A stretch of DNA of 8,575 bases from Chloroflexota bacterium. GTDB taxonomy: Bacteria > Chloroflexota > Limnocylindria > Limnocylindrales > CSP1-4. Location of the stretch: positions 1 through 8,575 of the forward strand of contig JAKAMV010000385.1 in NCBI GenBank assembly GCA_021812735.1. The letters run 5' to 3'. Position numbers and translations under genes: made by a program. The notes below the pieces were generated by a model, which worked only from the letters and a program-made list of their open reading frames with translations, did no database searches and was not told the DNA's origin. Positions 1 through 6,236 of this stretch are shown piece after piece (the stretch's first letter is position 1; each line of letters opens with the position of its first letter).

Positions 1-16
1 AGGAGTCGCGTCGATC

Positions 17-352
17 ATGCCTGACATCGGACCGATGGAGATCATCCTGGTCCTGGCCATCGCGCTGCTCGTGCTCGGGCCCAGCAAGCTCCCCGAGATC
101 GGGAAGAGCCTCGGCTCGAGTATCCGCGAATTTCGCAAGGCGGCCACGGACGTCCAGGACTCCGTGCGCCTCGACGTGCCGGCACAGCCGCCCGCGACGC
201 CGGTGGCTCCGGCCACCCCCGCCGTCGCGGCTGCGCCCGCGCCCCCCGTGGCGCCCGGTGCACCGGCCAGCGCGGAGACGGCGAGCGAGCGGGCGGCCCT
301 CCCGTCGGCGTCCCCAGCGGCCGGCTCGGGCGAGCCCCAGGCCGGGGCCTGA
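17..352 (+). CDS. tatA: Sec-independent (twin-arginine) translocase subunit TatA
   Basis: TatA oligomerises in the cytoplasmic membrane and, with TatC, moves folded proteins carrying twin-arginine signal peptides. The 111-residue product has the family layout: a short N-terminal stretch with Glu8, one membrane helix at about residues 8-21, the hinge LGPSKLPEIGKSLG (family form FGxxKLPELGRxLG, here Leu in place of the usual Phe), and an amphipathic helix SIREFRKAATDV. From about residue 55 the tail is low-complexity Ala/Pro, usual for high-GC TatA proteins and not informative. The ATG start is preceded by AGGAG at 1-5, a rather long 11-base spacing. tatC follows after 24 bases, supporting a tatAC operon. 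TatB is the nearest alternative, but the short helix and hinge fit the TatA/TatE type. The promoter lies outside the window. Confidence 0.95.
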   Translation: MPDIGPMEIILVLAIALLVLGPSKLPEIGKSLGSSIREFRKAATDVQDSVRLDVPAQPPATPVAPATPAVAAAPAPPVAPGAPASAETASERAALPSASPAAGSGEPQAGA

Positions 353-376
353 TCGCCGCGCCCAGCAGCCGTTCGC

Positions 377-1171
377 GTGGCTGATCTGGAAGCGGTCCGG
401 CCCGGCGACCTGGCGCTGACGGGCGGCCCGCACGATCCTGCCCCGCCGTCACCGTCCCCCGCGCCGGCCGCGGGTGACGAGGCGGTGATGAGTCTCGTCG
501 ACCACCTGGCGGAGCTGCGGCGGCGTCTCTTCATCTCGATCCTGGCGGTCGTGGTCGGGTCCGTGCTGGGCCTCTTCCTGGCCCCGCGGGCGATCGAGAT
601 CCTGAAGGCGCCGATTCCAGGGGCCCTCCGCTTCACCGACCTCGGCGGCGCGTTCTTCATCCAGCTCAAGGTCGCGGTGGTGATCGGCGTGGTGCTCGCG
701 ATGCCCGTGATCCTGTGGCAGTTCTGGCGGTTCGTGGCGCCTGGGCTGACGCCCGAGGAACGCCGCCTCGCCCGTCCATGGGTGCCGCTCGCGCTCCTCT
801 TCTTCGCGATCGGGGTCGCGGTCGCGTACGTGGTGCTGCCGTTCGCGTCGGCGTTCCTGCTCGGCTTCGCGGTACCCGGCGTCCTGGAACCGCTCATCAC
901 CGCCGAGGCCTATTTCGGCTTCGTGACGATGCTCTTCCTGGCGTTCGGGCTCGTCATGGAGTTCCCGATCGTGCTGGTCCTGCTGAGCAAGGTCGGCATC
1001 ATCACGTCGGAGCGCCTGCGCAAGAACCGGCGCATGGTGATCCTCGCTATCGCGATCTTCGCGGTCGTGGTGACGCCGGGCGGCGATCCGATCAGCCCCA
1101 GTGTGCTCGGGGTCGTGATGTACGTGCTCTTCGAGTTCAGCATCTTCCTCGTGCGCTGGACCGGGCGCTGA
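377..1171 (+). CDS. tatC: Twin-arginine translocase subunit TatC
   Basis: TatC is the polytopic receptor of the Tat system that binds the twin-arginine signal peptide. The 264-residue product has about six hydrophobic segments (near 52-69, 98-116, 135-155, 180-204, 220-235 and 241-259). Family motifs are clear: HLAELRRRL at 43-51 with Glu46 in the first cytoplasmic segment, FWRFVAPGL at 116-124, GLVMEFP at 191-197 with Glu195, and TPGGDPIS at 233-240. Start choice is open. GTG 377 lies 24 bases after tatA without a visible Shine-Dalgarno. ATG 488 has GAGG at 479-482 and would give a more standard 227-residue protein. I keep 377 because codons 377-487 retain the G/C third-position bias of the gene; the extra 37 residues are a Pro/Ala-rich cytoplasmic extension. 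rapZ follows after 22 bases. Confidence 0.95.
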   Translation: MADLEAVRPGDLALTGGPHDPAPPSPSPAPAAGDEAVMSLVDHLAELRRRLFISILAVVVGSVLGLFLAPRAIEILKAPIPGALRFTDLGGAFFIQLKVAVVIGVVLAMPVILWQFWRFVAPGLTPEERRLARPWVPLALLFFAIGVAVAYVVLPFASAFLLGFAVPGVLEPLITAEAYFGFVTMLFLAFGLVMEFPIVLVLLSKVGIITSERLRKNRRMVILAIAIFAVVVTPGGDPISPSVLGVVMYVLFEFSIFLVRWTGR

Positions 1172-1193
1172 GGCCCGGCGCAGGGATCCGTCC

Positions 1194-2066
1194 GTGGCCG
1201 AGTCGCAGCACGTCGCGGTGATCACCGGCCTCTCGGGTGCCGGCAAGACCACCACCAGTAAGCTCTTCGAGGATCTCGGCTACACAGTCGTCGACAACCT
1301 GCCCGCGGAGTTCTTGCCCGGCCTGGCGGAGCTGGTGGCCCGCGAACCGGCGCGCTTCGAGCGGGTCGCCATCGTCCTCGACGTGCGGGCAGGCGACGCG
1401 CCGGCGGCCTTTGCGGAGATGATGGACGCGCTGCAGGCGCGCGGCCTGCGACCCCAGGTCTTCTTCCTGGAGGCCCGGGACGACGTCTTGGTGCGGCGCT
1501 TCAGCGAAACTCGCCACCGCCACCCGCTGGGTGGCCAGCGCGGGATCGCCGCGTCGATCGCCCAGGAGCGGCTGGTGCTGGAGCCGCTCCGCGAGTGCGC
1601 GGACGTGATCATCGACACCTCCGACCTCTCGGGGCGCGAGCTTCGCGAGCGCATCTTCGGTGCATTGGAGCTCGAGACCGAACCGGACCGCATGACGCTG
1701 CAGCTCGTCAGCTTCGGCTACAAGTACGGCCTGCCGATCGAAGCGGACATCGTCTTCGACGTGCGGTTCATGGAGAACCCCTACTACGACCCGGAACTGC
1801 GGCCGCTCTCCGGGCTCACGGAGCCTGTGCGCCGGCGCGTGCTGGGGCAGCCAGCCGCGCAGCGTTTTCTGGCGCTAGCGGACGAGTTCTTCGAGTTCGC
1901 GATCCCCGCCTACGCGGCGGAGGGCAAGACGCGCCTGACCGTCGCGATCGGCTGCACCGGCGGGTACCATCGTTCCATCGTCATCGCCGAGGAGCTGAAG
2001 CGCCGCTGGATGGAGCGCGGCTACGGGACGGTGAGCGTCTGGCATCGTGAGCTCGAGCGGGCATGA
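1194..2066 (+). CDS. rapZ: RNase adapter protein RapZ / P-loop nucleotide-binding protein
   Basis: This is a full-length member (290 residues) of the RapZ/YvcJ P-loop family. In Escherichia coli RapZ binds GlmZ/GlmY RNAs and controls glucosamine-6-phosphate synthase; in Gram-positive bacteria YvcJ hydrolyses nucleotides and its role is less clear. Visible motifs are the Walker A GLSGAGKT at 12-19, VVDNLP at 32-37, a hydrophobic strand ending in Asp at VAIVLDVR (58-65, Walker B-like), ETRHRHPL at 105-112, SFGYKYGLP at 173-181, DVRFMENPYY at 189-198 and the C-terminal GCTGGYHRS at 253-261. GTG 1194 is preceded by AGGGA (1182-1186) with 7-base spacing. The gene begins the conserved rapZ-yvcK-whiA trio, which supports the YvcJ-like role. 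Whether a GlmZ-type RNA exists here cannot be seen. Confidence 0.95.
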   Translation: MAESQHVAVITGLSGAGKTTTSKLFEDLGYTVVDNLPAEFLPGLAELVAREPARFERVAIVLDVRAGDAPAAFAEMMDALQARGLRPQVFFLEARDDVLVRRFSETRHRHPLGGQRGIAASIAQERLVLEPLRECADVIIDTSDLSGRELRERIFGALELETEPDRMTLQLVSFGYKYGLPIEADIVFDVRFMENPYYDPELRPLSGLTEPVRRRVLGQPAAQRFLALADEFFEFAIPAYAAEGKTRLTVAIGCTGGYHRSIVIAEELKRRWMERGYGTVSVWHRELERA

Positions 2067-2068
2067 GG
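2065..2068 (+). promoter_or_regulatory. Shine-Dalgarno (GAGG) supporting the yvcK start at GTG 2074
   Basis: GAGG overlaps the rapZ stop codon (TGA 2064-2066) and lies 5 bases before GTG 2074. The longer in-frame start, GTG 2047 inside rapZ, has only a weak purine run before it. The spacing therefore favours 2074, with translation coupled to rapZ termination. Confidence 0.45.
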
Positions 2069-2073
2069 CGCAC

Positions 2074-3447
2074 GTGAGCGAGGTCGGTCGATCCAGGCGG
2101 AACGGGCGGCGGCGGGGTGGACCGACGCTGCGTGGCGGGCGGCTCCGCTACTGGCTGATGCCGGGCATCGGCGTCAAGCGCTGGCTGGCGTTGGTGCTGG
2201 CCGGAGAGCTCGCGCTTGCCCTGGCCGGTGCGTTCGTGCTCAAGCAGGTCTACCGCGACATCATCGTGCCGGGACCACTCGCTGGACCGGTCTACGTGCT
2301 GACGCTGCAGTTCCTGCCCTACGGCGCACGGGCGATCCCGCTGCTGATCGCCGGCCTCGTGGTTTTCGGCATCGGCGTCGTGCAGCTGACCCGCACGCTC
2401 CTGCTGCCCTTCGGGGAGCCGTCTGGCCCGCTGGTCGAGGTGATCTACCAGAAACGCTACCTGGCGCGGGGCCCCCGCATCGTCGCGATCGGCGGCGGCA
2501 CGGGGCTCTCTGCGCTGCTGCGCGGGCTCAAGGAGCACACCAGCAATATCACTGCGGTGGTGACGGTGGCCGACGACGGCGGCTCGTCCGGCAAGCTGCG
2601 CGCGGAGTTCGGGATCGCCCCGATGGGCGACATCCGCAACTGCATCGCCGCCCTTGCGGATGCCGAACCACTGATGACGCGCCTGCTGCAGTACCGCTTT
2701 CCCGAGGACGCGGCGTTCGCCCCTGGGCTCGGCGGCCACGCTTTCGGCAATCTGCTCATCGCGGCGATGAGCGCGATCGAAGGGGATTTCGAGGAGGGGG
2801 TGCGCCAGTCCAACCGCGTGTTGGCGGTGCGCGGGCAGGTGGTGCCCGCAGCACCGCTCCCGCTCACGCTGCACGCTCGGCTGGCCGATGGGACGGAGCT
2901 GCACGGGCAGTCGACGATCGCGCGGGCGCGCGGTATCGAGCGCGTCTGGGTGACACCCGCCGACGTGCACGCGACGGCCGAGGTGCTCGAAGCGATCGCC
3001 GACGCCGATTTCATCGTGCTGGGCCCCGGGAGCCTCTACACGAGTCTGCTGCCGAGCTTACTGATCCCCGCGGTGCGGGACGCGGTGGCGGCCTCGCGCG
3101 CCCTGCGCTGCTACGTCTGCAACGTCGCCACGCAGGTGGGGGAGACCGAGGGCTATGGATTGGCAGCGCACCTGTCGGCGCTCGAGGCCCACGCGGGGGG
3201 CGACCTAGTCGACGTGGTGCTGGCGAACGACGACTTCACGGCGGCACGCCCCGCTGGCGACCGCAGCGAGCCCGTGCGGTTGGACTGGACCGGCGTGCGC
3301 GGTGGGCCCGAGCTGGTGACGCGGCCCGTCGTCGACGCCGCCAACGCGCACCGCCACGATTCGGCGCTGCTCGCGGCCGCGCTGATGGCGATCTTCCAGG
3401 AGCACGGGCGCGCGCGTCCGCAGCTGCGGGTCGCGAGCACGGCGTGA
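2074..3447 (+). CDS. yvcK: Gluconeogenesis factor YvcK/CofD-like protein with N-terminal membrane anchor
   Basis: YvcK-family proteins have a CofD-like fold, bind UDP-sugars, and in Bacillus and mycobacteria are needed for growth on gluconeogenic carbon and for normal envelope synthesis. From GTG 2074 the protein has 457 residues. An N-terminal basic stretch is followed by two predicted membrane helices (about 37-55 and 88-111), then the family domain: RIVAIGGGTGLSALL at about 135-149, VADDGGSSGKLR at 165-176, MGDIRNCIAAL at 184-194, GHAFGN at 221-226, LGPGSLYTS at 316-324 and NVATQVGETEGY at 350-361. The Bacillus protein is soluble and roughly 320 residues, so the membrane part is an added region. 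The alternative GTG 2047 adds nine residues and overlaps rapZ by 20 bases. The stop overlaps the whiA start (GTGA). Confidence 0.93.
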   Translation: MSEVGRSRRNGRRRGGPTLRGGRLRYWLMPGIGVKRWLALVLAGELALALAGAFVLKQVYRDIIVPGPLAGPVYVLTLQFLPYGARAIPLLIAGLVVFGIGVVQLTRTLLLPFGEPSGPLVEVIYQKRYLARGPRIVAIGGGTGLSALLRGLKEHTSNITAVVTVADDGGSSGKLRAEFGIAPMGDIRNCIAALADAEPLMTRLLQYRFPEDAAFAPGLGGHAFGNLLIAAMSAIEGDFEEGVRQSNRVLAVRGQVVPAAPLPLTLHARLADGTELHGQSTIARARGIERVWVTPADVHATAEVLEAIADADFIVLGPGSLYTSLLPSLLIPAVRDAVAASRALRCYVCNVATQVGETEGYGLAAHLSALEAHAGGDLVDVVLANDDFTAARPAGDRSEPVRLDWTGVRGGPELVTRPVVDAANAHRHDSALLAAALMAIFQEHGRARPQLRVASTA

Positions 3448-4331
3448 AGCCAGCCGCGCACCCCGCTTCGGGGACGCCGCCGACCGGTGCCGCGGCGGGG
3501 GTCCGACGGGATAGGGCGCGCGCGGCCCATCCCGATCGGGAACTCGTCGCTGCGATCCGCGCCGAGCTCGCGGCGATCGAGCCGACGCGGGCGTGCTGCC
3601 GGTCCGCGGAACGCGCCGGGCTCGGGAGCGCCGCGACGGGCGAGGCGCATTCGCCCGCGGTCGCCCGGCTCGCGGTGCGGCTCGGTCCCGGTTCGGGCGG
3701 GCCTGAGGCGTTCGCCTGGGATCGGGCCGCCGACCACTGCCGGCTCGCCTGGCTGCGCGGCACCTTCCTCGCCCACGGATCCCTGAGCCTCGGTGTCGCG
3801 CGCACGCACCTGGAGTTCGTCGTCGCTCCGTCCGACGCCCCCGAGCTGGCGCGGCGCCTGGCGACCATGGGGCTGCCGGCGGCGGTCCGGCTGCGACGGG
3901 GGAGGGGTGTGGTCACCTGGAAGAGCGGCGAGCGGGTGACGGCGTTCCTGCGGGCGGTAGGGGCCGGGTCGTCATTGCTCGAGCTCGAGGCACGCGGCGT
4001 GGCCCGTACGCTGCGCGGCGAGCTGAACCGGCTCCTCAACGCCGAGGCGGCGAACCTCGAACGTGCCGTCGGCGCGGCGGCCCGTCAGCTCGATGCGATC
4101 GCCCGACTGACGGCCGACGGTCGGTTGGCGCGCGAGCGCGCCATCGTGCGCGCCGTCGCCCGCGCACGCCTGGCGAGCCCAGACGCCACCCTCGGCGAAC
4201 TGGCGGCGGAGCTGGGCGTGACGCGGTCCGCGGTGCAGCGCGCGCTCGAGCGCATCGAACGTCTGGCACGCCGTCCCGACGCGGTGGACGCCCCATTCGG
4301 CCCAGTACAGCAGGGCGCCGCGCCGGGATAA
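3444..4331 (+). CDS. whiA: DNA-binding protein WhiA
   Basis: WhiA is a DNA-binding regulator made of a non-catalytic LAGLIDADG homing-endonuclease-like domain and a C-terminal helix-turn-helix. In Streptomyces it controls sporulation septation; in Bacillus it affects division and chromosome segregation. The 295-residue product carries CCRSAERAGL from residue 51, LAWLRGTFLAHGSLS at 101-115, THLEF at 121-125, GAGSSLLELE at 173-182, LNRLLNAEAANLERAV at 194-209, and a helix-turn-helix around 249-271 (LGELAAELGVTRSAVQRAL). About 30 extra residues precede the usual start. The stretch between the CC motif and the LRGTFLAHGS motif is only about 50 residues, roughly half that of typical members, so the first LAGLIDADG half is contracted. 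The start overlaps yvcK by four bases (GTGA), implying coupled translation. Its TAA stop lies inside the presumed tpiA -10 box. Confidence 0.9.
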   Translation: MKPAAHPASGTPPTGAAAGVRRDRARAAHPDRELVAAIRAELAAIEPTRACCRSAERAGLGSAATGEAHSPAVARLAVRLGPGSGGPEAFAWDRAADHCRLAWLRGTFLAHGSLSLGVARTHLEFVVAPSDAPELARRLATMGLPAAVRLRRGRGVVTWKSGERVTAFLRAVGAGSSLLELEARGVARTLRGELNRLLNAEAANLERAVGAAARQLDAIARLTADGRLARERAIVRAVARARLASPDATLGELAAELGVTRSAVQRALERIERLARRPDAVDAPFGPVQQGAAPG

Positions 4332-4333
4332 TG
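4292..4333 (+). promoter_or_regulatory. tpiA promoter with -10 GATAAT and a conserved upstream box shared with gpmA
   Basis: A 12-base block CCCATTCGGCCC (4292-4303) and a 14-base block GCGCCGGGATAATG (4320-4333) are both found, in the same order, upstream of gpmA on the other strand. GATAAT (4327-4332) matches the TATAAT consensus at five of six positions and ends 7 bases before ATG 4340, so transcription should begin at or next to that ATG. No TTGACA-like -35 is seen (AGTACA sits in the expected place). The upstream box is centred near -42.5, a usual position for an activator that overlaps the -35 region. The whole element lies within the 3' end of whiA. The -10 role is inferred from position and consensus. 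Confidence 0.65.
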
Positions 4334-4339
4334 GTGGCT

Positions 4340-5134
4340 ATGCGACCGATCATCATTGCCGCCAACTGGAAGATGAACACCACGCCGGCCGATGCCGGCA
4401 CCCTGGCTGCCACGATCGCCGCCGCGACGAACGCCGCCGACGTCGTGCGCGTGATCTGCCCGCCCTATGTCTGCCTGGCGCCGGTCCGTGAGGCGCTGGC
4501 CGCTACGGGCGTCGCGGTGGGCGCCCAGAACGTCCACGACAAGGCCGCCGGGGCCTACACCGGCGAGATCAGCGCCGCGATGTTGGCAGGGCTCGCCGAC
4601 TGGTGCATCGTCGGGCATTCCGAGCGACGTCGGGACCAGTGCGAGACCGACGAGCTGATCGGGCGGAAACTCGCGCGCTGCCTGGAGTCGGGCCTGCGCC
4701 CGATCTGGTGCGTCGGGGAGCAGCTCGAGGAGCGCGAAGCAGGCCGCGCCGAGGCAGTCGTCCGTGCACAGGTGGCGCGCGCCCTCTCCGCATCCGGCCT
4801 GGGCGGCGGCGAGGGTGCGGCGTCGATCGTCATCGCGTACGAGCCGGTCTGGGCGATCGGGACCGGGCGCACGGCGCGCGGGGCGGATGCCGCTACGATG
4901 GCCGAGGCGATCCGGGGGGCGCTCCAGGAGAGCGGGTGGGCGCACGACGCGGCGGAGCGCGTCCCGGTCCTGTACGGGGGCAGCGTCACGGCGGCCAGCA
5001 TCGCGGAATTCCTGGCCGAACCCGCGATCGACGGCGCGCTGGTCGGCGGGGCGAGCCTGAAGCCGGACGAGATGGCGGGGATCGTCGCGCGTGCCGCAGC
5101 GACGGCCGCGGCGAGGCGGGCGGCCGCGCGCTGA
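4340..5134 (+). CDS. tpiA: Triosephosphate isomerase
   Basis: TpiA interconverts dihydroxyacetone phosphate and glyceraldehyde 3-phosphate in glycolysis and gluconeogenesis. From ATG 4340 the protein has 264 residues, close to the usual 250. All catalytic elements are present: Asn9 and Lys11 in AANWKMN, the electrophilic His93 in IVGHSERR, the catalytic base Glu168 in AYEPVWAIGTG (start of the mobile loop 6), and the phosphate-binding YGGSV (212-216) and LVGGASL segments. An ATG at 4331, overlapping the whiA TAA stop, would add three residues. I prefer 4340 because 4331 lies inside the presumed -10 box shared with gpmA, and because the product then begins MRPIIIAANWKMN as is typical. No Shine-Dalgarno precedes either codon, consistent with leaderless translation or coupling to whiA. 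In Actinobacteria whiA is often followed by gap-pgk-tpi-secG; gap and pgk are absent here. Confidence 0.97.
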   Translation: MRPIIIAANWKMNTTPADAGTLAATIAAATNAADVVRVICPPYVCLAPVREALAATGVAVGAQNVHDKAAGAYTGEISAAMLAGLADWCIVGHSERRRDQCETDELIGRKLARCLESGLRPIWCVGEQLEEREAGRAEAVVRAQVARALSASGLGGGEGAASIVIAYEPVWAIGTGRTARGADAATMAEAIRGALQESGWAHDAAERVPVLYGGSVTAASIAEFLAEPAIDGALVGGASLKPDEMAGIVARAAATAAARRAAAR

Positions 5135-5207
5135 GCACAGAACGCGCTTGGCGGTCGTGCGCTCCCGATCGGCCGCCGCTCGCGTCCCGGCCAGCGATGT
5201 CGCGGCA

Positions 5208-5228
5208 ACCCCCCACGTGCCAGGGGGT
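5208..5228. terminator. Possible hairpin between convergent tpiA and gpmA
   Basis: A5208 followed by five C (5209-5213) can pair with five G (5223-5227) and T5228, giving a six-pair stem with a nine-base loop in the middle of the 110-bp convergent gap. Neither strand carries a T-run after the stem, so this is not a classic intrinsic terminator. It might act as a weak bidirectional terminator or a 3'-end stabilising hairpin. Short G/C pairings are common in sequence this GC-rich, so confidence is low. Confidence 0.3.
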
Positions 5229-5244
5229 CGAGTCGCCGGTTCGC

Positions 5245-6063
5245 TCAGGCCTGCGGCGTCGCCCGGCCCTGCGCCGCGACCGCGGCCATCGCCGCCGCCA
5301 CCCGCTCGGGGTCGCCCAGGTAATAGTGCCGCACCGGACGCAGGTCGCGGTCTAGCTCGTAGACGAGCGGCACCCCGGTCGGGATGTTGAGTCCGACGAT
5401 TGCGTCGTCGGACATCTGGTCCAGGTACTTGACGAGCGCGCGGAGGCTGTTGCCATGCGCGACGATCAGTACCCGCTCGCCGGTCCGGATCACCGGCGCG
5501 ATGGTGCCGTGCCAGTAGGGCAGGAAGCGCGCCACGGTGTCCTTCAGCGCCTCGCAGCGCGGCAGATCGGCGGGATCGAGGTCGGCGTAGCGGGGGTCGT
5601 GGCCCGGGAACCGCGGGTCGGCGGGGTCGAGCGGCGGGGGCGGCACGTCGTAGCTGCGGCGCCAGAGTCGCACCTGCTCCTCGCCGTACTGCTCCGCGGT
5701 CTGCGCCTTGTTGAGGCCCTGGAGGGCGCCGTAATGCCGCTCGTTGAGCCGCCATGACTTCGTCACCGGGATCCACATCCGGTCGAGCTCGTCCTGCACG
5801 ATCCAGAGCGTTCGGATGGCTCGCTTGAGCACCGAGGTGAATGCGACGTCGAAGACGTACCCGCCGTCGCGCAATAGGCGGCCGGCTTCGTGCGCCTCGG
5901 CGAGACCTCGCTCGGACAGGTCGACGTCCGTCCAGCCTGTGTAGAGGTTCTCTCTGTTCCAGGTGCTCTCGCCGTGGCGCAGCAGCAGGACCCGGAAGGC
6001 CGCGCCCCCCGCGAGCGGCGGTTCCGGAGCGGAGACGGTGGTGGCGGTGACGTTCTCGTTCAT
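5245..6063 (-). CDS. gpmA: 2,3-bisphosphoglycerate-dependent phosphoglycerate mutase
   Basis: This enzyme interconverts 3- and 2-phosphoglycerate through a phosphohistidine. The 272-residue product has the catalytic LRHGESTWN at 28-36 (phosphorylated His30), [12 protein letters not shown] at 42-53, [11 protein letters not shown] at 75-85, [23 protein letters not shown] at 105-127 with Glu108 as the expected acid/base, and [13 protein letters not shown] at 202-214 with the second active-site histidine, His203. The insertion with DVPPPPLD (139-146) separates it from short phosphatase-like relatives and fits GpmA. About 22 residues precede the core strand, somewhat longer than usual. The ATG has no Shine-Dalgarno but sits 6 bases after GATAAT, suggesting a leaderless mRNA. 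The gene is transcribed towards tpiA and away from secG; its promoter shares two sequence blocks with that of tpiA. Confidence 0.97.
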   Translation of the reverse strand: MNENVTATTVSAPEPPLAGGAAFRVLLLRHGESTWNRENLYTGWTDVDLSERGLAEAHEAGRLLRDGGYVFDVAFTSVLKRAIRTLWIVQDELDRMWIPVTKSWRLNERHYGALQGLNKAQTAEQYGEEQVRLWRRSYDVPPPPLDPADPRFPGHDPRYADLDPADLPRCEALKDTVARFLPYWHGTIAPVIRTGERVLIVAHGNSLRALVKYLDQMSDDAIVGLNIPTGVPLVYELDRDLRPVRHYYLGDPERVAAAMAAVAAQGRATPQA

Positions 6064-6068
6064 GGGCG

Positions 6069-6111
6069 CATTATCCCGGCGCAGCCCGTTCGTCGTCGCG
6101 GGCCGAATGGG
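6069..6111 (-). promoter_or_regulatory. gpmA promoter with -10 GATAAT and a conserved upstream box shared with tpiA
   Basis: Read on the minus strand, CCCATTCGGCCC (6111-6100) is followed after 17 bases by GCGCCGGGATAATG (6082-6069). The GATAAT core (6075-6070) ends 6 bases before the gpmA ATG, which puts the expected transcription start on the A of the start codon. The -35 position (6099-6094) reads GCGACG, unlike TTGACA. The 12-base block lies at -48 to -37 relative to the ATG, exactly as at tpiA. Its role as operator or activator site is inferred from conservation and position. Confidence 0.65.
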
Positions 6112-6182
6112 TGGCGGGCTGCCGGCCGTTGCGATGCCCGGCAGGCGCGGTGCGGCTCCCGCGGTTCGGGCAGGCGGGTCTC

Positions 6183-6193
6183 TGTGTTATCCT
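6183..6193 (+). promoter_or_regulatory. secG promoter: extended -10 (TGTGTTATCCT)
   Basis: TATCCT (6188-6193) is preceded by TGT, giving an extended -10 of the TGN-TANNNT type. With no good -35 hexamer 17 bases upstream (TTCGGG at 6165-6170 shares only its TT), an extended -10 would be the main recognition element. The predicted start near 6200 would give an untranslated leader of about 37 bases that contains the GGAGG ahead of secG. A similar element, TGTGCTAACAT, lies upstream of the tRNA block. Confidence 0.5.
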
Positions 6194-6219
6194 TCGGCCC
6201 CGCGCGACGCGCTCGCATC

Positions 6220-6224
6220 GGAGG
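6220..6224 (+). promoter_or_regulatory. Ribosome binding site GGAGG of secG, with long spacing
   Basis: GGAGG is the strongest Shine-Dalgarno match ahead of secG and stands 12 bases before GTG 6237. No in-frame ATG, GTG or TTG lies closer to it, so the GTG is kept as the start despite the long spacing. Confidence 0.65.
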
Positions 6225-6236
6225 TCGACGTTCCCT

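Noticed and set aside
449..1255. A 268-codon minus-strand open frame opposite tatC
   Set aside because: Its translation is an unstructured charged sequence (many Glu, Asp, His, Arg) produced by reading hydrophobic tatC codons in reverse; tatC itself is unmistakable.
5119..5177. Inverted repeat GGCGGCCG / CGGCCGCC spanning the tpiA stop
   Set aside because: The arms are eight bases with a palindromic core, some 43 bases apart, with no T-run. Such matches arise easily in GC-rich DNA.
4085..5776. A 563-codon open frame on the minus strand across whiA, tpiA and the gpmA 3' half
   Set aside because: It lies antisense to two clearly conserved enzymes and a regulator, overlaps gpmA in another frame, and its Arg/Ala/Pro-rich translation resembles nothing known. 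Long shadow frames are expected at this GC content.
6140..6176. Direct repeat GGCAGGCG at 6140-6147 and 6169-6176 between gpmA and secG
   Set aside because: Two copies of a G-rich octamer are not significant here, and they have no symmetric placement relative to either promoter.
6111..6236. An upstream in-frame extension of secG starting at ATG 6111
   Set aside because: It would add 42 Arg/Cys/Pro-rich residues ahead of a normal SecG, run through the presumed promoter, and has no Shine-Dalgarno; GTG 6237 has GGAGG and gives the family length.
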